Shown here: positions 56,896 to 64,000 of the stretch, piece by piece
How positions within the stretch are numbered: the first letter of the stretch is position 1
How the letters are laid out: each line of letters starts with the position of its first letter
Notes under the pieces: model-generated
Told to the model about the DNA's origin: nothing
The model's database searches: none
The model's input: only the letters and a program-made list of their open reading frames with translations
From: Lactobacillus sp. LL6
Lineage (GTDB): Bacteria; Bacillota; Bacilli; Lactobacillales; Lactobacillaceae
DNA length: 64,000 nucleotides
NCBI RefSeq assembly: GCF_007570935.1
Contig: NZ_VLLR01000001.1
Location: 372,001 to 436,000 of the forward strand
Direction of reading: 5' to 3'
Position numbers and translations under genes: made by a program

Positions 56896-57522
56896 ATGAA
56901 ACGTGCAGTAAGAATTGGTGTTGGTGGACCTGTTGGATCAGGTAAGACTACTTTGATTGAACGTCTAACACGCCATATGAATAAAGATTACAACATGGCA
57001 GTTATCACTAATGATATTTATACTAAGTGGGACGCTGAATATATGGTTAAGAATTCAGTCCTTGATGAAGACAGAATCATTGGTGTCGAAACTGGAGGCT
57101 GTCCCCACACAGCAATTCGTGAAGATGCTTCAATGAACATGGCCTCAGTTGAAAAACTTGAAAAGCGCTTTAATAATGATTTGGACTTAATTTTTATTGA
57201 AAGTGGTGGTGATAACCTTGCTGCAACTTTTAGTCCAGAATTGGTAGATTTTTCAATTTATATCATTGATGTAGCTGAAGGTGAAAAGATTCCACGTAAA
57301 GCTGGTCAAGGTATGATTAAATCTGATTTGTTTATCATTAATAAGACTGACTTAGCTCCATATGTAGGTGCAAATCTTGATCGAATGAAGGAAGATTCAG
57401 AAAAATTCCGTAAAGATGGCGACTTCTTGTTTACAGACCTTAAGACAGATGAGGGCTTAGATGGCGTTATTAATTGGATTAAGAAAGATGTATTGCTTGA
57501 GGATCTAGAAAATGCAAAATAA
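56896..57522 (+). CDS. ureG: Urease accessory GTPase UreG
   Basis: The 208-residue SIMIBI GTPase has P-loop [10 protein letters not shown], the nickel-binding Cys-Pro-His motif in [31 protein letters not shown], and the guanine motif NKTD. ATG 56896 follows AAAGGAT; a longer TTG form overlaps the upstream end. GTP hydrolysis drives nickel insertion. It overlaps ureD. Confidence 0.96.
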   Translation: MKRAVRIGVGGPVGSGKTTLIERLTRHMNKDYNMAVITNDIYTKWDAEYMVKNSVLDEDRIIGVETGGCPHTAIREDASMNMASVEKLEKRFNNDLDLIFIESGGDNLAATFSPELVDFSIYIIDVAEGEKIPRKAGQGMIKSDLFIINKTDLAPYVGANLDRMKEDSEKFRKDGDFLFTDLKTDEGLDGVINWIKKDVLLEDLENAK

Positions 57523-58363
57523 AACTGTAGATGGATTGATTGATCTTCAGTTTGTTAATAAAAATGGTCGTAGTTTTGCTAAGCGTACATATCGTGAAGG
57601 AAATTCATGGATTTCATTTCGGCAGCCTAATAAAGATGATATTCCATATTATTTTTTAATTACTACTGGAGGTGGCTATGTCGAAGGTGAAAATTATCTA
57701 TATCAAGTTAAGCTTGAAGATAATAGTCATGCTATAGTTACTACACAGTCTCCGACATATGTTTATAAGTGTGAAAATCATGAATTAACGAGTCAAGAAG
57801 ATCGGATTCATATAGGAAAAGATGCTTTCTTAGAATTTTATCAAGATGAAACAATTCCTTATAAGGATGCATATTATCATCAAAATACTAAAATTGAAAT
57901 GGAAAAAGGAGCTAAATTAATCCTAACTGATGGATTGTCAAGTGGATGGTCACCAGATGATACTCCATTTCAATACAGTGAAATTGGCTTGCAAACAAAA
58001 ATAACTTATGATGGTCGCTTGGTATATAATGATTATTTAATTGTTGATCCAGAAATTGATCCAATGTACCAAATTGGCTACTTTGAAGGAAAGCAAAATT
58101 TCAATTCCGCAGTAATTATTGATGAAAATCTTAATCAAGATACAGTAGAAGAAATCCGTAAATATTTGAATCAGTTTGATTTTGATGTTCATTATGGTAT
58201 TTCAGTGCTTGAAGAAGACGGAATAGTTTTGCGGGTTTTAAGTAGCAGTTCTTATAAAAATCGAAAATTAATATTAAAATTCATTAATTATTATAGAGAA
58301 AAAATGCTTAACTTTTCAAAGTTTGATTTACGTAAAAGCGATCATATTGAATGTGATGTATAA
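57512..58363 (+). CDS. ureD: Urease accessory protein UreD
   Basis: The 283-residue beta-rich scaffold has the family elements [26 protein letters not shown] and [14 protein letters not shown]. It docks on UreABC and passes nickel from UreG. It ends the ureEFGD set, overlapping ureG by 11 bases. Confidence 0.92.
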   Translation: MQNKTVDGLIDLQFVNKNGRSFAKRTYREGNSWISFRQPNKDDIPYYFLITTGGGYVEGENYLYQVKLEDNSHAIVTTQSPTYVYKCENHELTSQEDRIHIGKDAFLEFYQDETIPYKDAYYHQNTKIEMEKGAKLILTDGLSSGWSPDDTPFQYSEIGLQTKITYDGRLVYNDYLIVDPEIDPMYQIGYFEGKQNFNSAVIIDENLNQDTVEEIRKYLNQFDFDVHYGISVLEEDGIVLRVLSSSSYKNRKLILKFINYYREKMLNFSKFDLRKSDHIECDV

Positions 58364-58388
58364 ACATCAAATGAAAGCAGGAAATTAA

Positions 58389-59423
58389 ATGCATATACCA
58401 GATAACTACTTAAGTCCAGCAACATGTGGAGTTATGTTTGTAGTAGCAGCTCCTGTTGTGGCAATTTCATTGAAAAAAGTTAAGTTAGAACTTAAACAGC
58501 GTAAAGATTTAGCGCCGATGCTGGGAATTGCAGCTTCACTATCATTCTTAATGATGATGTTTAATGTTCCAATTCCTGGTGCTACAAGTCTGCACGCTGT
58601 CGGAGGGACACTACTAGCGATATTGATAGGACCATATGCCGCGTCGATTGCGGTGAGTGTCGCGTTGATTTTACAAGCATTTTTATTTGGAGATGGCGGA
58701 ATTTTAGCGCTTGGTGCAAACATCTTTAATATGGCCATTGTAATGCCATTTACAGGATATTGGATCTATAACTTTTTGCGTAAACATCACCATCCAAGTT
58801 TAGGTGCCATCGTTGGGTCTTATTGTGGTATTAATTTAGCAGCTTTAATGGCGGGATTTGAACTTGGGATTCAGCCATTGATTGCACACACTTCAAATGG
58901 AACTCCATTATATAATCCATATCCATTAGCAATTACAATTCCAGCGCTTTGTGTTGCTCACTTAGCTATTGGAGGCTGGGTTGAAGCGTTCTTTACTTAC
59001 GTTGTTTATGCATTTGTTAAAAAGGCGGCTCCTAATGAGCTCTATCAAAATAATTTACCAAAAAATACTTCTAAAAAGAGTGCAGTCAAGTATTTCATTT
59101 ACTTTATTATTGGTTTAGTAGCTTTATCGCCAATTGGATTACTTGCTACTGGAACTGCTTTTGGCGAATGGGATAACGCAGAATTATTGCAGAGATTAAA
59201 ATTAGAGCATATTTCAAATACAATTCCAACTGGAATGAGTCATGGAATAAAGTACACTGCTCTATTTGGGGACTATACAATTCCTGGAACTAGTTTGCCT
59301 ATTGGGTATATTTTAAGTGCGGTTACCGCAATATTAATTTTCTTTCTTATTAGTAAGGTGTTGATGTCAATTTATGATTCATCAAATAGATCAAAGCCAA
59401 AGCAATCAGGTCAACGATTGTAA
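58389..59423 (+). CDS. nikMN: Nickel ECF transporter substrate-binding/NikN fusion (NikMN)
   Basis: The 344-residue protein joins a CbiM/NikM domain (residues 1 to about 215) to a NikN/PDGLE-like domain with one span near 235-255 and another near 310-335. The N-terminus MHIPDNYLSP carries the metal-binding His2, with Asn where most members have Gly. His in TSLHAVGG is the other ligand candidate. Location after ureD points to nickel rather than cobalt. Confidence 0.9.
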   Translation: MHIPDNYLSPATCGVMFVVAAPVVAISLKKVKLELKQRKDLAPMLGIAASLSFLMMMFNVPIPGATSLHAVGGTLLAILIGPYAASIAVSVALILQAFLFGDGGILALGANIFNMAIVMPFTGYWIYNFLRKHHHPSLGAIVGSYCGINLAALMAGFELGIQPLIAHTSNGTPLYNPYPLAITIPALCVAHLAIGGWVEAFFTYVVYAFVKKAAPNELYQNNLPKNTSKKSAVKYFIYFIIGLVALSPIGLLATGTAFGEWDNAELLQRLKLEHISNTIPTGMSHGIKYTALFGDYTIPGTSLPIGYILSAVTAILIFFLISKVLMSIYDSSNRSKPKQSGQRL

Positions 59424-60201
59424 TGATTTGCCTGGATGGCTTAATAAGAAAGAAGAAAGTAAGGTCCAGCTTTCAAAGGGCAAATTAATTCAAAATAATT
59501 TAAATATTTTTACTAATTTAATTAAAGCTCTAACAAAAGTATCTCCAGCTTATGCTGCTAAAAATTCTCCCTGGATGAGAATAGCTGAATTGATAGTTCT
59601 TACTACTTTGATATTATTATCATCTCAAGTTGTATTTTTGTGGCTGGTTTTTATATTAATTTTATTGCATTTGGTATTTTTACCTGGAAAAGTAATTGTT
59701 AGAATTGGAAAGAAATTAACAAAATTAATTTTAATTTCTTTAATAGTTCTATTACCAAGTTTGTTGTTGAGGGATAACAATATTGGCTTGTTTATTGCAC
59801 GCACAGTATTAATAATGCTTAATATTTCAATATTTTTGAGTGTTACTTCTTGGCCTCAATTTATTCAAGGGCTTGAACAAATTCACTTTCCAAGTGTAAT
59901 GATTTTGACTTTAGATATTACAATGAAGTATGTATATACATTAGGAATATATATTCAAGAAGTTTTAAATAGTATTAAATTACGTACATTTGGTCAGCAT
60001 GTAAATCGTAAAGTCTTAGGCGTTATTGTGGGACAAGTTTATTTATCTGCTAAAAAAAGAACTATAGATTTATATCAGGCAATGACTTTACGCGGCTATA
60101 ACAATAAAAATGTAGTAAACTGGAAACTAGGCTGGAATAAATATGATAATTTAAGCTTAATAGAAATATTAGTTGCAATTATCGCATATTTTGTAATTTA
60201 A
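59374..60201 (+). CDS. nikQ: Nickel ECF transporter transmembrane protein NikQ
   Basis: The 275-residue EcfT-type protein has four or five spans and the coupling motifs KLRTFGQ and AMTLRGYNN near residues 210 and 245. It connects NikMN to the ATPase NikO. It begins within nikMN, overlapping by 50 bases, so it is probably coupled. Confidence 0.88.
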   Translation: MIHQIDQSQSNQVNDCNDLPGWLNKKEESKVQLSKGKLIQNNLNIFTNLIKALTKVSPAYAAKNSPWMRIAELIVLTTLILLSSQVVFLWLVFILILLHLVFLPGKVIVRIGKKLTKLILISLIVLLPSLLLRDNNIGLFIARTVLIMLNISIFLSVTSWPQFIQGLEQIHFPSVMILTLDITMKYVYTLGIYIQEVLNSIKLRTFGQHVNRKVLGVIVGQVYLSAKKRTIDLYQAMTLRGYNNKNVVNWKLGWNKYDNLSLIEILVAIIAYFVI

Positions 60202-60213
60202 GGAGCGTAATTG

Positions 60214-60939
60214 ATGATTAAAATAAATGGTGGAACTTATACATATGGTGTTCATACTGGTTTTCATGATATAAATTTGGAAATTGGTAAAGGGGATGCA
60301 GTGTGTATAATGGGACCTAATGGATCAGGAAAATCGACCTTGTTAAAAACTATCGTTGGTTTATATGCTCTTGAAGATGGAAGTTATACTTTTAATGGAC
60401 AAGTAATTGATAAGAGATTTTTGAAAGATTCCACAAAAACTGGTCCATTTTATCAAAAATTTGGATTTGTTTTTCAAAATAGTGAAGTTCAACTATTTAA
60501 TACTAGTGTAGCTGAAGAAATAGCATTTGGTCCATTGCATTTAGGGCTTACTCAAGAAGAAGTAGATAAGCGTGTTAATGATTGCTTAAAACTTTTGAAA
60601 ATTGAGCGTCTTAAAGATCGAGTTCCGTATCATTTATCTGGTGGTGAACAAAAACTGGTTGCCATTGCCAGTGTATTATCAATGAATCCAGATATTATTA
60701 TTTTAGATGAGCCTTTTAATGGTTTGTCGCCTAAATATAGAACATTGATTAATCAAATTATTCATCAATTGCATCAATCTGGAAAAACATTAATTATTTC
60801 TAGTCACCACTTTAATCAAATTCGTTCAATTGTTGATAGAGTATATGTTTTCTCAGAGGATCATACGATTTGTCGAGAACTAAGCTCTCAGCAACTTACG
60901 GATATGCCACAGTTTATTGATTATTTGGATAACTTATAA
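60214..60939 (+). CDS. nikO: Nickel ECF transporter ATPase NikO
   Basis: The 241-residue ABC ATPase has Walker A GPNGSGKST, Q-loop FQNSEVQLFN, signature LSGGEQKL and Walker B IIILDEPFNGL. ATG 60214 is nine bases after AAGGAG; TTG 60211 is a second option. It completes the nickel importer and the island. Confidence 0.93.
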   Translation: MIKINGGTYTYGVHTGFHDINLEIGKGDAVCIMGPNGSGKSTLLKTIVGLYALEDGSYTFNGQVIDKRFLKDSTKTGPFYQKFGFVFQNSEVQLFNTSVAEEIAFGPLHLGLTQEEVDKRVNDCLKLLKIERLKDRVPYHLSGGEQKLVAIASVLSMNPDIIILDEPFNGLSPKYRTLINQIIHQLHQSGKTLIISSHHFNQIRSIVDRVYVFSEDHTICRELSSQQLTDMPQFIDYLDNL

Positions 60940-60955
60940 AAATAATTATTTAAAC

Positions 60956-60986
60956 AAAAAAGACAATCGTCTGATTGTCTTTTTTG
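60956..60986. terminator. Bidirectional terminator at the island's 3' end
   Basis: AGACAATC (60961-60968), loop GTCT and GATTGTCT (60973-60980) are flanked by an A run and a T run, so both nikO and the convergent ABC-F gene can terminate here. Confidence 0.88.
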
Positions 60987-62915
60987 TTACTCAAAGTTTT
61001 CTAAGTCTTCCATTGCTTTTTCCCATTCATTACTTATTTGAGTGATTTTTGCCTGTATTTTTGAAAGTTCTTCTTGTAAAGGTCCTAATTTATCAAAATT
61101 TGAGGCAATCGCTGGATCAGCCATTTTATCTTGAATTTCTTTTTCTTGATTTTCTAACTCTTCAATTTCTTTTTCAGAATTTTCTACAGCACGTTCTAAC
61201 TTTCTCTTTTGAGAATCGCGCTGCTTTTGCTCTTGATAAGATAATTTTTGTTCACTTACTTTTTTAGTCGGGGCTACAATATCTTCGCTACTTGTTTCTC
61301 CAGGTGTTACTCCAGCAGCTTGTTTTGCTTTTTCATCAAGGTAATATGAATAATTTCCATCATAAATTTTAGCATGTCCGTTTCTAACAGATACAATTTT
61401 GTTTGCAAGCTGATTAATAAAGTAACGGTCATGGGATACAAACAAAAGTGTACCATCGTATTCATTTAAAGCTTCTTCTAACACTTCTTTTGCTTCAATA
61501 TCTAAGTGGTTAGTAGGCTCGTCCATTAATAAGAAGTTATCATGTTCAAGTGATAAAACAGTCAAAGTTAAACGAGCTTTTTGTCCACCAGATAATTGTC
61601 CAACAGTTTTATCAATATCTTTTGCAGTAAACAAGAAACTTGCAAGAATTGAGCGTACGTCTTTTTCAGGCATTGTTTTGTGTCTATCCCAGATGGTATC
61701 TAGAACAGTTTTTGAAGGGTCGAGTCTTTGTAATTCTTGATCATAGTAGCCAATATCAAGACTAGCGCCATATTTAATAGACCCAGCTTTAGGGGTAAGC
61801 TGTTTCATTACAGTTTTAAGAAGAGTAGATTTACCAATTCCATTAGGACCAATTATAGCCACACGGTCTCCTTTATTGATTTGGAAAGAAATATCTTCAA
61901 CCATTGTCTTATCTGGATAACCGATTGATAAATCGTTTAAAATTAAAACTTCCTTACCAGAAGGTCTATCGCTATTAAAGTGAATACGGACTTTATTTTT
62001 ATGTTTTGGTGGTGTGATTCGTTCAATTTTTTCAAGCTTCTTTTGACGACTTTGTGCGCGTTTAGTTGTTGAAGCGCGTACCATATTCTTTTGAACAAAT
62101 TCTTCATCACGTTTAATTTCTTCTTGTTGCTTTTCATAAGCTGCCTGTTGTTGTCTATTTCGTAATTCGCGTTCAGCTTTATACTGAGAATAATTACCTT
62201 TAAAAGTAGTAAGCTTTCCAAATTCAAGTTCAAAGATTTGATTAGCTAAGTTATCCAAGAAGTATTGGTCGTGAGATACAACCAAAATAGCGCCAGAATA
62301 ATTTTTTAAGAAACTTTCTAGCCAATCCAAAGTATCCATGTCAAGGTAGTTAGTAGGTTCGTCTAGTAAAAGTAGCGGTGGCTTTTTTAAAAGGAGCTTA
62401 ACAAATGCTAAACGTGTCTTTTCTCCACCAGATAAACTACCAATTTTTTTACTCCAAGTATCTTCTGGAAACTTGAATCCATTAAGGATACTCTTTATAT
62501 CAGATTGATAAGTGTAACCTCCTCTTTGCTCAAAATCAAACTGTAATTGATCATATCGCTTGAGAAGTTCTTGGTCTTCAGGATGGTCTGCAATTTGCAT
62601 TTGCATCTTTTCTAGTTTTTTGCTTTGAGCAATTAATTCCGCAAATACTTCTTCCATCCCGTCCCAGATAGTTTTACTTTCATCAAGGTCATTTTCCTGG
62701 GCGATATAACCTACATCAACATTTTTGTTAACTGTAAATTCACCGTGGGTTGGATCTTGCTGACCAGTCATTATTTTAAGTAGGGTAGTTTTTCCGGCAC
62801 CATTTGGACCAACAAGACCAATTCTGGCATTAGAATCAATTGAAAAGTTAACATTATCAAATAAAATATTGGCACCAAATTGCTGCTGCAAATCGTGCCC
62901 TTGTGCAATAATCAT
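60987..62915 (-). CDS. ABC-F family ATPase (YdiF-type)
   Basis: The 642-residue protein has two ABC domains without membrane spans: Walker A GPNGAGKTT near residue 38 and GPNGIGKST near 360, with LSGGEKTR and LSGGQKAR signatures and both DEPTN Walker B boxes. The intervening linker (residues about 240-320) is basic and helical, the P-site interaction motif of ABC-F translation factors. The C-terminus is a coiled coil. In Bacillus the homologue ydiF also lies near rex. Self-resistance to antibiotics is less likely. Confidence 0.92.
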   Translation of the reverse strand: MIIAQGHDLQQQFGANILFDNVNFSIDSNARIGLVGPNGAGKTTLLKIMTGQQDPTHGEFTVNKNVDVGYIAQENDLDESKTIWDGMEEVFAELIAQSKKLEKMQMQIADHPEDQELLKRYDQLQFDFEQRGGYTYQSDIKSILNGFKFPEDTWSKKIGSLSGGEKTRLAFVKLLLKKPPLLLLDEPTNYLDMDTLDWLESFLKNYSGAILVVSHDQYFLDNLANQIFELEFGKLTTFKGNYSQYKAERELRNRQQQAAYEKQQEEIKRDEEFVQKNMVRASTTKRAQSRQKKLEKIERITPPKHKNKVRIHFNSDRPSGKEVLILNDLSIGYPDKTMVEDISFQINKGDRVAIIGPNGIGKSTLLKTVMKQLTPKAGSIKYGASLDIGYYDQELQRLDPSKTVLDTIWDRHKTMPEKDVRSILASFLFTAKDIDKTVGQLSGGQKARLTLTVLSLEHDNFLLMDEPTNHLDIEAKEVLEEALNEYDGTLLFVSHDRYFINQLANKIVSVRNGHAKIYDGNYSYYLDEKAKQAAGVTPGETSSEDIVAPTKKVSEQKLSYQEQKQRDSQKRKLERAVENSEKEIEELENQEKEIQDKMADPAIASNFDKLGPLQEELSKIQAKITQISNEWEKAMEDLENFE

Positions 62916-62974
62916 AATTTTTTCACCTAAAAATATTCTATCATAATCTAATAATTGTTTTGTCTAGTAATTGT

Positions 62975-63058
62975 TTGTGAAGTAATGTTACAATTTAAGT
63001 AAGGATTTTAACATTGTGAAAAATATACTTGCAAATACAGTATAACTATAGGTATTAT
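62975..63058 (+). promoter_or_regulatory. Promoter of rex with two Rex-like half-site pairs
   Basis: TTGCAA (63029-63034) and TATTAT (63053-63058) are 18 bases apart. TTGTGAAGTAATGTTACAA (62975-62993) and TTGTGAA followed by TTGCAA (63014-63034) resemble the TTGTGA-n-TCACAA operator of Rex; the second overlaps the -35, so autoregulation is plausible. Both have imperfect right halves. Confidence 0.45.
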
Positions 63059-63109
63059 ATAAAGGCTTGATTGATATTCACAAAGATGAAACATATGGAG
63101 GCTTCACAA

Positions 63110-63760
63110 ATGAACAACATTGATAAAAAAATAAAAATTCCTAGAGCCACTGCTAAACGGCTTCCACTTTATTACCGCTACCTTATTATCTTAAATGAAG
63201 AAGGAAAGGACAAGGTCTCTTCAACAGAATTATCTGAAGCAGTTCAAGTTGATAGTGCCTCAATTCGTCGTGATTTTTCTTATTTTGGTGCATTAGGCAA
63301 ACGCGGATATGGTTATGATGTTGAAGCCTTACTTAATTTCTTTAAGAAAATTTTGAATCAAGATACTTTAACTAATGTAGCGTTAGTAGGAGTAGGAAAC
63401 TTAGGACGAGCTCTTCTTAATTATAACTTTAAACGTAGTAATAATATTCGTATTTCTTGTGCTTTTGACATTAATGAAGAAATTACTGGTCGAATTCTAA
63501 GTGGAGTGCCAGTATATCATATGGATGATTTGAAGAAGCAATTAACTGATCAACAAATTTCCATTGCTATTTTAACAGTTCCATCAACTGAAGCGCAAAA
63601 AACTACTGATGAAATGGTAGAAGCAGGCGTAAAAGGCATTATGAATTTTACACCAATTAGACTTTCTGCACCAGCTGATGTTCGAGTTCAGAATGTGGAC
63701 TTAGCAACTGAACTTCAGACTTTGATTTACTTCTTAGATTCAGATAAAGAAGATAAATAG
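63110..63760 (+). CDS. rex: Redox-sensing transcriptional repressor Rex
   Basis: The 216-residue protein has an N-terminal winged helix ([30 protein letters not shown]) and a Rossmann NAD(H) domain with [13 protein letters not shown] and a C-terminal domain-swapped helix. It senses the NADH/NAD ratio and represses fermentation genes. ATG 63110 is eight bases after GGAGG. A terminator follows. Confidence 0.96.
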   Translation: MNNIDKKIKIPRATAKRLPLYYRYLIILNEEGKDKVSSTELSEAVQVDSASIRRDFSYFGALGKRGYGYDVEALLNFFKKILNQDTLTNVALVGVGNLGRALLNYNFKRSNNIRISCAFDINEEITGRILSGVPVYHMDDLKKQLTDQQISIAILTVPSTEAQKTTDEMVEAGVKGIMNFTPIRLSAPADVRVQNVDLATELQTLIYFLDSDKEDK

Positions 63761-63766
63761 CTATTT

Positions 63767-63790
63767 GGCTGCTTTTTAGCAGTCTTTTTT
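63767..63790 (+). terminator. Intrinsic terminator after rex
   Basis: GGCTGCT (63767-63773), loop TTTT and AGCAGTC (63778-63784, one G.U), followed by T6. Confidence 0.78.
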
Positions 63791-63854
63791 AATTGTCTTT
63801 ATTAAAAAAATCACTAAAATAAAGATAAAGGTATTTATAGAAAGTGTAATTTTT

Positions 63855-64000
63855 ATGATTAATAAAAATGTTGAACTTAGTTTAATGTATGAACTTGATA
63901 ATTTGCATCATGTTGTGGTTCAAGCAAGTGATGTTGGAAGCAAATATGTTTATGCATTGCAACTTCTTCATAAGCAAACTGATATTATCGTTTATCGGGC
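63855..64000 (+). CDS. Unrecognised protein, N-terminal end only (partial)
   Basis: An open frame from ATG 63855 begins MINKNVELSLMYELDNLHHV and runs off the window after 48 codons. There is a weak AGAAAG-like site upstream. The seen part is soluble-looking and mixed in charge; no family is recognised. Confidence 0.6.
   Translation, partial: MINKNVELSLMYELDNLHHVVVQASDVGSKYVYALQLLHKQTDIIVYR

Noticed and set aside
1-64000. CRISPR arrays, insertion sequences, tRNA or rRNA genes
   Set aside because: No regularly spaced repeats, no transposase frames with terminal inverted repeats, and no cloverleaf or rRNA-like segments were found; the only ncRNAs are the L17 element, SRP RNA, leader RNAs and the uncertain 14-kb region.

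Overview
The window looks like chromosome of a low-GC Gram-positive lactic acid bacterium, most probably Lactobacillus sensu stricto (the acidophilus/gasseri/johnsonii neighbourhood). The pointers are strong AT bias, zinc-type S14, the S10/spc/alpha ribosomal run followed by ecfA1-ecfA2-ecfT-truA-rplM-rpsI, the aminopeptidase C gene, an acyl-ACP thioesterase, the Firmicutes small SRP RNA and many TTG/GTG starts. The species cannot be fixed from sequence alone. I see no tRNA, rRNA, CRISPR array, prophage or insertion sequence.

Layout. 1-9.5 kb: the end of rpsC and the ribosomal block through rplQ, with secY, adk, infA and rpoA embedded. 9.6-14 kb: an L17 downstream element RNA, the shared energising module of the ECF vitamin transporters, truA and rplM-rpsI with an L13-type leader. 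14.0-15.03 kb: about 1 kb without an intact gene that nevertheless carries a promoter-like box and a strong orphan terminator. 15-22 kb: accessory housekeeping genes (DJ-1 family, TSUP exporter, two histidine phosphatases, cation diffusion facilitator, a polynucleotide-kinase-like P-loop protein, PepC, a GNAT-like protein). 22-30 kb: dut-radA-gltX-cysS-mrnC-rlmB, a SigH/ComX-like sigma factor, and rpmG-secE-nusG. 30.7-38.7 kb: rplK-rplA and rplJ-rplL, each with structured leaders, separated by a complete pstSCAB1B2-phoU phosphate operon. 38.8-51.1 kb: a voltage-gated-type potassium channel, rsmC-like methyltransferase, tadA, SRP RNA, dnaX-yaaK-recR-yaaL, tmk-darA-holB-yabA-rsmI, thioesterase, folT and tsaB-rimI-tsaD.

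51.1-61 kb is the most distinctive part: amt-ureI-ureABC-ureEFGD-nikMN-nikQ-nikO, a self-contained module for urea entry (UreI), hydrolysis (UreABC), nickel loading (UreDEFG), nickel import (NikMNQO) and ammonium movement (Amt). It sits between tsaB-rimI-tsaD and the ABC-F/rex pair, which are near neighbours in Bacillus, so it looks like an insertion into a conserved syntenic block. Its probable role is acid resistance and nitrogen supply in a gastric or intestinal niche.

The window closes with the ABC-F protein, the redox repressor rex and the start of an unrecognised gene. The best leads for something undescribed are the orphan transcript region at 14-15 kb, the urease island with its altered UreC flap residue, and a small unknown gene bracketed by near-identical 47-bp terminators.
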